A stretch of DNA of 64,000 bases from Ktedonobacter robiniae. Its GTDB lineage: Bacteria > Chloroflexota > Ktedonobacteria > Ktedonobacterales > Ktedonobacteraceae. Below are positions 9,428-18,839 of the stretch, in pieces; the first letter of the stretch is position 1; every line of letters begins with the position of its first letter. The notes beneath the pieces are model-generated. The model saw only the letters and a program-made list of their open reading frames with translations, was not told where the DNA came from and made no database searches. The stretch lies in contig NZ_BNJG01000002.1 in the NCBI RefSeq assembly GCF_016587375.1, positions 310,001 to 374,000 on the forward strand, written 5' to 3'. The translations under genes and the position numbers were made by a program.

Positions 9428-10264
9428 ATGGTAGCCATACATTATGTAAAAGGAGATATCTTTCATTCAAAAGCTCAGGTACTTGTAAATACCGTAAATT
9501 GCAAAGGTATTATGGGGAAAGGTCTGGCACTTGCGTTTAAACAAAAATATCCAGCAATGTTTCGTGAATATCAGCAAGATTGCCAGACTGGCAGACTACG
9601 CATAGGGCATCCAACTCTTTACAAAAAAAGCACTCCCTGGATACTCAATTTTCCCACGAAAGATCACTGGAAAGGCAATTCAAAAATTGAGTATCTTGAA
9701 AAGGGCCTGGCATATTTTGCAGCTAATTACAAAAAGGCAGAAATAACCAGCATTGCATTCCCTAAATTAGGTACACAAAATGGCAAGCTTTCTTGGGATG
9801 AAGTTGGCCCACTTATGGTACAGTATTTAGAGGATCTTGATCTCGATATTTATATTTACATCAGCGATGGAGATAAGGAATATACCAACAATAATCAAGC
9901 CGAAGCATTCATATGGGAGCAGCTTAATAAGTTAGCACTGAATTGGGAAGAACTGGCTCAAGAGGTTCAGCTCAGTGCAAAGGGAGCAAAACAAGTTGCT
10001 GAGAGGCGTAGGGAAATTGAGTTTCATTCCATAGGAGACCTGGCAGAGATACCAGACCTTGCAAAAGTTTCTCTCAAACGGCTCAAAGACTATATACAAA
10101 ATCAGCGTTATGCAAAAAAAGAGATTCCTGGCATGCCAGACACAGAACAGCCAAATCCCCCAAAGACTAGGAGACGCCAGCCATCTTCAAAAAGCACTAA
10201 AAAAAAAGAGCATAAGTCAGTAGAAACTCTAAATTCCCTTACCTTGTTTCCTGCTATATTTTAG
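9428..10264 (+). CDS. darG: DarG-like macrodomain antitoxin (ADP-ribosyl-DNA glycohydrolase)
   Basis: A 278-aa protein. Residues 1-150 are a macrodomain: YVKGDIFHSKAQVLVNTVNC, then GIMGKGLALAFKQKYP, and FPTKDHWKGNSKIEYLEKGL with the SIAFPKLGTQNGKLSWDEV loop. DarG removes the ADP-ribose that DarT adds to DNA and also binds the toxin. The C-terminal half is shorter than in classic DarG; it holds a helix-hairpin-like stretch (SIGDLAEIPDLAKVSLKRL) and ends in a Lys/Pro-rich basic tail that could bind DNA. The ATG at 9428 has GGAG 8 bases upstream; an in-frame GTG three codons earlier lacks its own site. A strong terminator follows. Confidence 0.9.
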   Translation: MVAIHYVKGDIFHSKAQVLVNTVNCKGIMGKGLALAFKQKYPAMFREYQQDCQTGRLRIGHPTLYKKSTPWILNFPTKDHWKGNSKIEYLEKGLAYFAANYKKAEITSIAFPKLGTQNGKLSWDEVGPLMVQYLEDLDLDIYIYISDGDKEYTNNNQAEAFIWEQLNKLALNWEELAQEVQLSAKGAKQVAERRREIEFHSIGDLAEIPDLAKVSLKRLKDYIQNQRYAKKEIPGMPDTEQPNPPKTRRRQPSSKSTKKKEHKSVETLNSLTLFPAIF

Positions 10265-10311
10265 TTTCCTAAATAGGCAAGGAATACTCATCATGGTCGT
10301 CAACAACAAGC

Positions 10312-10341
10312 AAAAAGGCCAGGAACGCTCCTGGCCTTTTT
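10312..10341 (+). terminator. Rho-independent terminator after darG
   Basis: A 13-base perfect stem (AAAAAGGCCAGGA paired with TCCTGGCCTTTTT) with an ACGC loop. The U-run on the plus strand serves darG. The A-run on the other side would let it work in both directions. Confidence 0.9.
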
Positions 10342-10451
10342 GTTACCGGTAGAAGCTTTGGAAGTATTGCACCTATTCGGTAGAATCAGTCCCTGCGAAG
10401 GGCTTCAAGAAGAGTTCGGAGTGCGTAGCGTTCGGGCTCACCAACTTCTGA

Positions 10452-10504
10452 GGATCTGTAAAGAGCTTTGGCTCTTCCGCAACTTCCGTGCTCAGCAATA
10501 GAGC
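10452..10504 (+). repeat. IS-end-like repeat, copy C
   Basis: Plus-strand GATCTGTAAAGAGCTTTGGC, then TCTTCCGCAACTTCCGTGCT and CAGCAATAGAG. It combines the outer part seen in copy B with the core seen in copy A, and is inverted relative to both. Together the copies bracket the darT/darG pair and its terminator. Confidence 0.5.
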
Positions 10505-10623
10505 GATAAAGAATATCACACAGTTTGGCAAGACTCACAGCACTTTATAGGTGATCCACTTCTTCAGTCAGCCTCACACATTTCACGATAGTTCCACACC
10601 GACGAAGCACTTTCACAAATTGT

Positions 10624-10780
10624 TCATTGTTTATCCCAAAGTAGACGTTGGAGATTGTAGTGCCGCTCCGCCTGGATAACTTGGGTTGCCAACTCACACA
10701 AAGCGGGATCAAGCTCCTCTAGGCTTGCCAAAAGCGATGCATCATATCCATTCATCAATAAACCCGGAGAGAGTTTTTTC
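10624..10780 (-). pseudogene. Short coding-like fragment
   Basis: On the minus strand about 50 codons read as a plausible helical protein (MNGYDASLLASLEELDPALC, then ELATQVIQAERHYNLQRL) and end at a TGA. No start codon with a ribosome site is present and the frame is lost upstream. I take it as debris of a gene destroyed when the flanking elements moved; the family is not recognised. Confidence 0.3.
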
Positions 10781-11118
10781 GATGCACGCACCACCCTTCC
10801 AATTTCACGCGTCCACCATTTTCATATTCTGGCAAGTCTGTTGCATCAACACTACGCTATCGTTCATCCCACTAGTGGTGCAATGCCCAGACAACTACGA
10901 TCTTTTTTATTGTTCTACTCTATTAGCCATATAAACTCTCTATCAATGTATAGCAATTCTAACTTTGATACGGTATAATATTGCCACAGTTCTTTTACTG
11001 TACCCCTTTATAAATATGCACTCCATGTCAGTTCTTTATGCCATAGAATTCTATCCTTACATTATTTTAGATGATCCACTCCATCATCTTTTCGGACCTA
11101 GTCAGGAGAATATATCCC

Positions 11119-14100
11119 GTGGTTCGCTCTATTTCGCTCCCAGAGCCCGGACAATTAGTCCATGTTCGACAACGCCGCTATGTGGTGGTAGATATTCCTA
11201 CCAGTGTGCACAATTCTCAAACACTTCATTCTCAACATTTGATTACGCTCTCTTCAGTGGAAGATGATGGCCTCGGTGAGGATCTCCAGGTGATATGGGA
11301 AATCGAACCGGGCGCGTCACTGATTGAGAAAACACCCCTCCCACAACCGGTCGGCTTCGATACGCCCCAGCGCCTGGATACGTTCCTCAATGCGGTACGC
11401 TGGGGTGCGGCTTCTAGTGCCGATGTGAAGGCGATTCAGGCTCCGTTCCTCAGTGGTATCGATCTGGAAGATTATCAGCTCGATCCGGTGGCACGCGCGA
11501 TTCAGATGCCGCGCGCGAATCTGCTGATCGCGGACGATGTTGGCCTCGGTAAGACCATCGAGGCCGGTCTGGTGGCGCAGGAATTGATTATTCGCCAGCG
11601 CGCTCGCCGCATCCTGATTGTCTGCCCGGCCGCTCTTCAGGTCCAGTGGCGCGATCAGATGCGCGATAAGTTTGGTCTGGAGTTCCGCATCGTGGATAGC
11701 GAACTGATGAAGTCGCTGCGCCGCGAACGGGGTCTGCATGTCAATCCGTGGAAGCATTTTCCGCGCCTGATTACGTCGATCGATTTCTTGAAACGTGATC
11801 GGCCTCAACGTCTGTTCCGCGAGGCACTCCCCAGCAGCGGCGAGTCGATCTATCCACGCCGCTTCGATCTGCTGATCCTCGATGAGGCCCATAATGTCGC
11901 ACCATCAGGACAGGGCAAATATGCTATTTCGTCAATGCGCACGGAGGCGATCCGCCTGCTCGCCCCCCACTTTGAACATAAGTTATTCCTTTCAGCCACA
12001 CCACATAATGGCTATAGCGAGAGCTTTACGGCTCTGCTGGAACTGCTCGATAATCAGCGCTTTGCCCGCGGCGTGAAGCCCGACCATGAGCAACTCAATG
12101 CAGTGATGATTCGTCGCCTCAAGACGGAACTCCCACGCCGCTGGAATGGCTCGTCCCGCTTCCCGGTGCGCGAGATTACGCCTCTACGGGTGCCCTATAC
12201 ACAACAGGAACGTGAGGCCCATCAACTGCTACAGGAGTACGGCCAGTCACGCATCAAGGCATCAGGCGATAATGTTGGGCGCTACGCGACCGAATTCGTG
12301 CTGAAGCTGCTCAAGAAACGTCTCTTCTCTTCCCCGGAAGCGTTCTATCTGACGCTGGAACAGCATCAGCGCACCCTCGGGGAGAAGCAACGCCATACAT
12401 CGGTGACAAAACGACCCGGTGAGGGTATTCTGCGTGCACGCGTGGAACGACTCGAAGAGGAAAGCGATAGCGATGAGTCGCTGGATGAGGCAACAGCAGA
12501 AGCGCTGGATACTGCCGCGCCCCTCTTCCACGAGCCAACGGCGCAGGAACAAAGCTTGCTCAAACGCCTGCTGACCTGGGCGGACGATACACGCAGACGT
12601 CCCGATAGTAAGGCGCAGGAGTTGATCGACTGGCTGCATCGCACGATCAAACCTGGCGGGAAGTGGTCGAATGAGCGGGTAATTATCTTCACAGAGTATC
12701 GCGCGACCCAGAACTGGCTGTATGGTCTGCTGGTACGCGAGGGCTTTGTAGAACAAGGTCCCGATGGCGAGGCGCGCCTCCAGACGCTCTACGGCGGCAT
12801 GGATACTAAAACTCGCGAGATGATCAAAGCGGCGTTCCAGGCCGATCCAGCCGATTCGTCGGTGCGTATTCTGCTGGCGACGGACGCTGCATCGGAAGGT
12901 ATCGATCTACAAAACCATTGTTCGCACCTCATCCACTATGAGATTCCCTGGAATCCCAATCGTTTGGAACAGCGCAATGGTCGTATCGATCGTCATGGTC
13001 AGCGTGCCGCCGTAGTAAATATCTACCACTTCGTGAGCAGTCTCTACGATCAGCGCTCAATGAGCACACTGAAGCGTGAGCAGCTCGACGACGACCTTGA
13101 GTTCTTGATGCAGGCGGTCAGAAAGATCGAGACGATTCGTGAGGATCTGGGCAACGTTGGTCCGGTGATCGCAACGCAGGTTGAGGAGGCGATGCTCGGT
13201 CGCCGTCGCACGCTGGATACGAGCGAGGCCGAGAAGAAATCCCCGTCGAAACGCCTGCTGGCCTTCCAGCGCAAGCAACGCGAGAAGATCGAGGCACACA
13301 TTCGGCAGTTGTACGAGCAGTTGCAGGAAGGCAAACGCGAGCTTGGCCTGACACCTGAGAATATCCAAGCGGTGGTCGAAACGGCGCTGGAACTGGCGCA
13401 CCTGCCAGCTCTCCAGAAACGCATCCTGGAAGATTCACACGGCAAATATCCCCCGATTGAGGTTTTCGATGTCCCCGACCTGCCCGGGAGCTGGGCCAGG
13501 TGTACGGAGGGACTTTACCACCCACACAACACACAGCAGAGGCGCCCGATCGTCTTCGATCATACGCTGGCACAGGGGCGCGACGATGTCGTGCTCGCGC
13601 ATCTCAATCACCGCCTGGTGACGATGTCGCTACGGCTGCTGCGTGCCGAGGTCTGGGCTAGCGGTGAGCAAAGCAAGTTGCATCGCGTCACCGCCCGCAT
13701 GGTTCCCTCGGTGACGATGGATGTCCCGGCTGTGATCGCCTATGCGCGCCTGCTGGTCCTGGGTGGCGACAAGCAACGTCTGCATGAGGAGTTGATCACG
13801 GCGGGTGGTTATCTACGCGAGGGTCGCTTTGTTCACATGCGCGAGACTCAGTTGAAAGAGGCGCTGGCGGCAGCCCAAAACTATCCGGTATCGGAAAACA
13901 TGCAGCACCAACTGGCCGCGCAGTGGGATCACCATCGCGAGCCGCTGGTCAAGGCGCTAGAAGAGCGTATGAATGAACGCATGAAGAGTCTGCAAAAGAA
14001 GTTGTCCGATCGCGAGAACAAAGAACAGCGTGATATCACATCTATCCTGATGGAGCTGAAAAAGAACATCGCGGAAGAACTTGGGCACCTGGCCGAACTC

Positions 14101-14319
14101 GAACAGCCCGGTATGCGGCAACTCTCGCTCACCGGCTTCTCGGCTGAGGAGCATCAGCAATTGAGACGCGACATCAGTGCCCTGGAAGCACGCGAAAAGC
14201 AGATCGACGACGAAATCCGGCAGGAAACCGAGCGCATTCAACAGCGCTTCGCCGATCCACAGCCGCGCGTCTTCCCAGTCGCCATCACCTATCTGGTACC
14301 GGCACATCTGGCACGGTAG
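11119..14319 (+). CDS. drmD: DISARM SNF2-like helicase DrmD
   Basis: About 1,066 aa, the class 1 DISARM signature helicase. The N-terminus has the small beta domain SLPEPGQLVHVRQRRYVVVD typical of DrmD. The SNF2 core shows Walker A ADDVGLGKTIEAGL near residue 137, DEAH (LLILDEAHNV) near 253, SATPHNGYSESF, and in the C lobe LLATDAASEGIDLQ and NRLEQRNGRIDRHGQ. A long helical C-terminal region follows. DISARM helicases scan incoming DNA and help block phage genomes that lack host methylation. Start: a GTG at 11119 follows AGGAG by 10 bases; an in-frame upstream codon at 11071 lacks a site. First gene of a GC-rich plus-strand operon. Confidence 0.92.
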   Translation: MVRSISLPEPGQLVHVRQRRYVVVDIPTSVHNSQTLHSQHLITLSSVEDDGLGEDLQVIWEIEPGASLIEKTPLPQPVGFDTPQRLDTFLNAVRWGAASSADVKAIQAPFLSGIDLEDYQLDPVARAIQMPRANLLIADDVGLGKTIEAGLVAQELIIRQRARRILIVCPAALQVQWRDQMRDKFGLEFRIVDSELMKSLRRERGLHVNPWKHFPRLITSIDFLKRDRPQRLFREALPSSGESIYPRRFDLLILDEAHNVAPSGQGKYAISSMRTEAIRLLAPHFEHKLFLSATPHNGYSESFTALLELLDNQRFARGVKPDHEQLNAVMIRRLKTELPRRWNGSSRFPVREITPLRVPYTQQEREAHQLLQEYGQSRIKASGDNVGRYATEFVLKLLKKRLFSSPEAFYLTLEQHQRTLGEKQRHTSVTKRPGEGILRARVERLEEESDSDESLDEATAEALDTAAPLFHEPTAQEQSLLKRLLTWADDTRRRPDSKAQELIDWLHRTIKPGGKWSNERVIIFTEYRATQNWLYGLLVREGFVEQGPDGEARLQTLYGGMDTKTREMIKAAFQADPADSSVRILLATDAASEGIDLQNHCSHLIHYEIPWNPNRLEQRNGRIDRHGQRAAVVNIYHFVSSLYDQRSMSTLKREQLDDDLEFLMQAVRKIETIREDLGNVGPVIATQVEEAMLGRRRTLDTSEAEKKSPSKRLLAFQRKQREKIEAHIRQLYEQLQEGKRELGLTPENIQAVVETALELAHLPALQKRILEDSHGKYPPIEVFDVPDLPGSWARCTEGLYHPHNTQQRRPIVFDHTLAQGRDDVVLAHLNHRLVTMSLRLLRAEVWASGEQSKLHRVTARMVPSVTMDVPAVIAYARLLVLGGDKQRLHEELITAGGYLREGRFVHMRETQLKEALAAAQNYPVSENMQHQLAAQWDHHREPLVKALEERMNERMKSLQKKLSDRENKEQRDITSILMELKKNIAEELGHLAELEQPGMRQLSLTGFSAEEHQQLRRDISALEAREKQIDDEIRQETERIQQRFADPQPRVFPVAITYLVPAHLAR

Positions 14320-14362
14320 TTTTCGCTAGAGGCAGGGATGCAGGGTGTGCAATCCTCTGACT

Positions 14363-14393
14363 GGGGATCTGGGGGTTGTGCCCCAAAATCCCC
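14363..14393. repeat. Imperfect G/C-run hairpin after drmD
   Basis: GGGGAT pairs with ATCCCC and an inner GGGG with CCCC, around a TTGTG loop. It has the look of a dispersed intergenic palindrome (REP-like) rather than a classic terminator, because no clean T-run follows directly. Confidence 0.4.
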
Positions 14394-14467
14394 CTTCCCT
14401 CCTCCTCACCGCCGCAGGCGGCAACCCATCATACAAGAAGTAAGCAACATTACGCACAGGAAGCGCA

Positions 14468-14501
14468 CCATCCATATATCGATTAATCAATATATGGATG
14501 G
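14468..14501. promoter_or_regulatory. Perfect 12-base hairpin before drmMI
   Basis: CCATCCATATAT pairs perfectly with ATATATGGATGG around a ten-base loop, followed by CTCCCTCCTTTTTT, 35 bases before the drmMI start. It could be a terminator or attenuator that lowers read-through from drmD into the methylase, or an operator. The sequence does not decide between these. Confidence 0.5.
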
Positions 14502-14535
14502 CTCCCTCCTTTTTTGAAAGGATTGAGACACAACC

Positions 14536-17500
14536 ATGCCAGCACAACAAACCATTACGCGCCAGCACGCTGACTGGCTCTCGCTGATTGAAATATCCGG
14601 CCCCTTCGTCAGCCTGCCAATCCTCCAGGAAACCTTCCCCGATGGCCTCGATCTACGCGAGGATGATGTCGAAACTCGTCGCCGTCTACGTCTGGCCTAT
14701 GAAGAGTGGGCCGACAACCAGGGTGGCGCACATCCTGACCCGGCCATCCACTATCAATGGCTTCGTTTTGTGCTCGAAGAGATTCTGGAGATGGAACCAC
14801 GGACCATTCTGGAGGGACCGCAGATCCCCGCATCAATCTGCTACGAGCATAAAGAAAATGGCATGCTCCTCCGTCCGACACTGATGATTCGCTCATCCTC
14901 ACCCTCTGAACCCGAACCACGCCTGCTGGTCCATCTGTACCCGACTCAACAGAATCTCGAAAAATCTGTTGCAGAGAGCACCTGGAAAGCCACGCCCGCT
15001 GCACGCATGATGGAGCTGCTACGCTCAACCGGTATGCGCCTGGGACTGATCACCAACGGCGAACAGTGGATGCTCGTCGATGCACCCGCCAATGAACCAA
15101 CGGGCTACTACTCCTGGTATGCTTCACTCTGGCTGGAAGAGCCGATGACATTGCGTGCGTTCTATAGCCTACTCGGGATGCGGCGGTTCTTCGGCGTCCG
15201 CGTTAATCAGACCATCGAGGCGCTACTGACGCAAAGCGCAGACAAGCAGCAGGAGGTAACGACCCAGCTTGGGAATCAGGTCCGCCGCGCGGTCGAGGTG
15301 CTGGTGCAGACGCTCGATCGCATCGACAAGGATAGTCAGCGCACCTTGCTCAAAGACATTACCGAGACCGAACTCTACGAGGCAGCGCTGACGGTGATGA
15401 TGCGGCTGGTCTTCCTGCTCTCAGCCGAGGAGCGCAAACTGCTCCTGCTGGACGATCCGATCTATGACAGTAACTATGCCGTCTCGACGCTCCAGAAACA
15501 GCTCCAGGAGCAAGCCGACCAGCATGGTGAGGAGGTGCTGGGACTGCGCTACGATGCTTGGAGCCGTTTGCTCGCCATCTTCCGCGCGGTCTTCGGTGGG
15601 GTTGACTATCCCGACCTGCAACTGCCCGCATATGGTGGACATCTCTTTGATCCTGATCGCTTCCCCTTTCTCGAAGGACGTGCGACGAGTACATCCTGGC
15701 GCGATGTCCAGGCACACCCGTTGCGCATTGATAACCGTACCGTCCTCTATCTGCTCAACGCCCTGCAATACCTGCAGGTCAAAGTCGGCAATATCGTCGA
15801 GGCACGCCGTCTCTCCTTCCGCAGCCTGGACATCGAACAAATTGGACATGTCTATGAAGGACTGCTCGACCATACGGTGAAGCGTGCCGAGCGAGCGCTG
15901 CTGGGGCTCCAGGGAACCAGCGACACCGAGCCCGAATCTACACTGGATGATCTAGAGCGCGAGGCCAGTAAAGGAGAAAAAGTTTTCCTCGACTATCTCC
16001 ATACACTGACCGGACGCAGTGTCGTAACGCTCAAGAAAAGTCTCGCCGTGGTGCTGGAGAAGCAGACCGAGCGCAGCCGTCTGATGGAAGCCTGCGACAA
16101 CAAACAGGACATCTTTCAGCGTATCCTTCCCTTCGCAGGCCTGCTGCGTCGGGACACCTTCAACAACTTGGTCATCGTCGCCCCCAACTCGGTCTACATG
16201 ACCAAGGGCACCGATCGCCGTTCCACCGGCACCCACTACACACCCCGCAGCCTGACCGAACCTATCGTCAAGCACGCCCTCGATCCCCTCGTCTACGTGG
16301 GACCGGCCGAAGGCTGGCCTGAAGAGCAATGGCAACTACGCTCGGCTGCTGAGATCCTCAACCTCACTGTCTGTGACATCGCCATGGGATCGGGCGCTTT
16401 CCTGGTCCAGACCTGTCGCTATCTTTCGGAGAAACTCGTCGAAGCCTGGGAAAACGTCGATCTTACCTTGCACGGCAATAGCCTCACATCCAAACCCCAG
16501 AAAGCCCCCGAAGGAGGGCCATCACAGGGTAGCATCAGCGAAGAAATCATCCCGATCGACCGAGAAGAACGCCTGATCATGGCTCGTCGCCTCGTCAGCG
16601 AACGCTGCATCTACGGTGTCGACAAAAACCCGATGGCCGTGGAGATGGCCAAACTCTCGATGTGGCTCATCACACTTGCCAAGGGTCGCCCCTTCACCTT
16701 TCTGGACCATGCCCTGCGCTGCGGTGACTCGCTGCTCGGCGTCAGTGATCGCCAACTCGCCAACTGGTCTCTCGATGCCAAATCCGGTGAGATTGGCAAG
16801 ACTGTTTGGGGTCTGCGAGATCAGATCAGGCGCAACCTGGATACCGCCATCATCTTGCGCAAACAAATCATCAACTCGCCCAATATCGACATTCATGATA
16901 CCGAAAAGAAAGAGCGCAACCTCAAGAAGGCCGAGGATGTGACCCGCATCCTCAACCTCGGAGCGGACCTGTTGATAGGTATCACATTGAGCGATCCCAA
17001 ACGCCAGCAGGCCCTTCAAGATACTCTGACGCTTGAATATTCGATTCTGGCCAAAGCCTACGAAGAGGCAATCCATGAGAGACACACTGAGGCCAGTTGG
17101 GCTGCCAAAAGGGATGCGTTTAACAAGTTGCGTAAAGAGGTCGATGAGTTGCTGAACTATAACGGGCAACCTCGTCGTCCGTTCCACTGGCACCTGGAAT
17201 TCCCCGAGATATTTATTGGCAAGGGAGATGATGCGGGCTTCGCATCGATTGTGGAAAATCCGCCATTTCAGGGTGGAAGTAAGATTACAGGAACGTTGGG
17301 AACGGATTATAGGGAATATTTAGTAGAACATATTGCAAACAACAAAAGAGGAAATGCTGATTTATGCGCCTACTTCTTTTTAAGATCTACTAAAATCTTA
17401 AACAAATCAGCAGTTAGCGCCTTAATTGCAACAAACACAGTTTCACAAGGTGAAACTAGAGATGTTGGATTAGCTCAAATCTTAGATACAAATTGGACAA

Positions 17501-18726
17501 TTATACGTGCTATTTCAAGTCAAAAATGGCCCGGAGAGGCAGCGCTAGAAATATCTGCAATATGGGTAAGCTCAAAAGAATGGCAAGGGAATTATATTCT
17601 CGATAACCGTGTTGTAAGGGAAATTAATGCATATCTTACAGAGCCAAATACTGTTGAAATCAAACCTTACTCATTAATCTCTAATATACAGCAGAGCTTT
17701 ACTGGAACAAAATTGGATGCGATTGGCTTTGTCTTACAACCAGAGGAAGCTCAAAATCTCATAACAAAAGACCCTCACAATAAAGAGGTGTTATTTCCAT
17801 TTTTAAATGGAGAAGACGTCAACACAAGGCCAGATCAATCTGCAAGCCGTTGGGTAATAAATTTCCAAGACTGGTCGTTGGAAGCAGCATCCCAATATAC
17901 TGATTGCATGGATATAGTTATTAATAAAGTAAAGCCACAGAGGGAAAAAAATAAACGCCAAATTTATCGAGAAAAGTGGTGGCATCATGCAGAAAAACGT
18001 CCAAACTTATATAAGACAGTCTCTAGCCTAGAAAGAGTTTTAGTTTGTTCAGAGGTAACAAAACATTTAAGCTTCTGCTTCGTTCCAAGTAACATAATTT
18101 ACTCAGCTAATCTAGATATTTTTGTTCCCCCAACAGGGGGCCTGTTTGCCATCCTTCAAAACTCTTTTCACGATGCGTGGGCAAGACTTCTCTGTTCACA
18201 TCTGGAAAATCGTTTAAAATATTCTCCAGGAAATGCATTTGAAACATTTCCATTTCCACAAGATATTAATTGTCTTGATAAGATAGGAAATGATTATCAC
18301 AATTACCGCCAGTCCATCATGCTCGCACGGCAGGAAGGGCTCACCAAAACCTACAACCGCTTCCACGATCCCAACGAATCCTCAGCCGATATCGTCCAAC
18401 TGCACAAGCTGCACAAAGAGATGGACGAAGCCGTCACCCACGCCTACGGCTGGGATGATCTCGCACTCGAGCATGGCTTCCACGAAACCAAGCAGGGGCT
18501 ACGCTACACCATCAGCGAGGCAGCACGTCGCGAAGTGCTCGATCGGCTGCTGCTGCTCAACCATCAACGGCACGCCGAGGAGGAGCAGGCTGGTCTGACG
18601 GCGAAAGGGGGCAAGGGGAAAAGCGCGAAGGGGACACGCAGTGCGCCTGCGTCGAAAGCGGCACAGAACGGACAGCATGGTAACGCAACGAATAGCGATA
18701 GCACACTACAAAGCACGCTACTCTAG
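14536..18726 (+). CDS. drmMI: DISARM adenine-specific DNA methyltransferase DrmMI (PglX/Eco57I type)
   Basis: A 1,396-aa single-chain N6-adenine methylase that marks host DNA as self. The N-terminal part (to about residue 330) is the PglX-like region with RLGLITNGEQWMLVDA. SAM-binding motif I is DIAMGSGAFLVQ at 614-622 onward. The CIYGVDKNPMAVEMAKLSMW segment follows, and catalytic motif IV is NPPF at 908. Residues about 910-1255 are the target-recognition part, and its DNA (about 17,260-18,300) is strikingly AT-rich: 21 of 60 bases are G/C at 17281-17340 against 40 of 60 at 16681-16740. Codon use returns to the GC-rich style at about 18,300. The C-terminal tail is Lys/Ala-rich and low-complexity. 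Without PglZ or BrxC nearby, a BREX role is unlikely. Confidence 0.92.
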   Translation: MPAQQTITRQHADWLSLIEISGPFVSLPILQETFPDGLDLREDDVETRRRLRLAYEEWADNQGGAHPDPAIHYQWLRFVLEEILEMEPRTILEGPQIPASICYEHKENGMLLRPTLMIRSSSPSEPEPRLLVHLYPTQQNLEKSVAESTWKATPAARMMELLRSTGMRLGLITNGEQWMLVDAPANEPTGYYSWYASLWLEEPMTLRAFYSLLGMRRFFGVRVNQTIEALLTQSADKQQEVTTQLGNQVRRAVEVLVQTLDRIDKDSQRTLLKDITETELYEAALTVMMRLVFLLSAEERKLLLLDDPIYDSNYAVSTLQKQLQEQADQHGEEVLGLRYDAWSRLLAIFRAVFGGVDYPDLQLPAYGGHLFDPDRFPFLEGRATSTSWRDVQAHPLRIDNRTVLYLLNALQYLQVKVGNIVEARRLSFRSLDIEQIGHVYEGLLDHTVKRAERALLGLQGTSDTEPESTLDDLEREASKGEKVFLDYLHTLTGRSVVTLKKSLAVVLEKQTERSRLMEACDNKQDIFQRILPFAGLLRRDTFNNLVIVAPNSVYMTKGTDRRSTGTHYTPRSLTEPIVKHALDPLVYVGPAEGWPEEQWQLRSAAEILNLTVCDIAMGSGAFLVQTCRYLSEKLVEAWENVDLTLHGNSLTSKPQKAPEGGPSQGSISEEIIPIDREERLIMARRLVSERCIYGVDKNPMAVEMAKLSMWLITLAKGRPFTFLDHALRCGDSLLGVSDRQLANWSLDAKSGEIGKTVWGLRDQIRRNLDTAIILRKQIINSPNIDIHDTEKKERNLKKAEDVTRILNLGADLLIGITLSDPKRQQALQDTLTLEYSILAKAYEEAIHERHTEASWAAKRDAFNKLRKEVDELLNYNGQPRRPFHWHLEFPEIFIGKGDDAGFASIVENPPFQGGSKITGTLGTDYREYLVEHIANNKRGNADLCAYFFLRSTKILNKSAVSALIATNTVSQGETRDVGLAQILDTNWTIIRAISSQKWPGEAALEISAIWVSSKEWQGNYILDNRVVREINAYLTEPNTVEIKPYSLISNIQQSFTGTKLDAIGFVLQPEEAQNLITKDPHNKEVLFPFLNGEDVNTRPDQSASRWVINFQDWSLEAASQYTDCMDIVINKVKPQREKNKRQIYREKWWHHAEKRPNLYKTVSSLERVLVCSEVTKHLSFCFVPSNIIYSANLDIFVPPTGGLFAILQNSFHDAWARLLCSHLENRLKYSPGNAFETFPFPQDINCLDKIGNDYHNYRQSIMLARQEGLTKTYNRFHDPNESSADIVQLHKLHKEMDEAVTHAYGWDDLALEHGFHETKQGLRYTISEAARREVLDRLLLLNHQRHAEEEQAGLTAKGGKGKSAKGTRSAPASKAAQNGQHGNATNSDSTLQSTLL

Positions 18727-18839
18727 GCACCGATAACACGTTTTCGTTTTTCTGGATGGGCGAGCAGGGATGCATGTTGAATAGCATAATGCGGATCAAT
18801 GGCGAACTGCTCCGCCGCCCGGATGGAAAGTCTGGCACG

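Larger units (their letters stand above)
10342..11118. other. Gene-poor spacer between darG and drmD
   Basis: About 780 bases without an intact gene. It holds an IS-end-like repeat (copy C), the minus-strand gene fragment at 10624-10780, and an AT-rich leader before drmD with a TATAAT at 10974-10979 that could be a -10 element, though its -35 partner is poor. Plus-strand open frames here have no coding character. Confidence 0.5.

Noticed and set aside
12262..13573. Several long minus-strand open frames opposite drmD
   Set aside because: GC-rich codon bias of drmD leaves the antisense frames open; they are Arg/Ser/Pro-rich, overlap one another and lack starts with ribosome sites.
14536..18726. 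Assignment of the large methylase as BREX PglX
   Set aside because: No PglZ, BrxC or Lon-like genes are nearby, while drmD, drmA and drmB are; the DISARM methylase DrmMI fits better.
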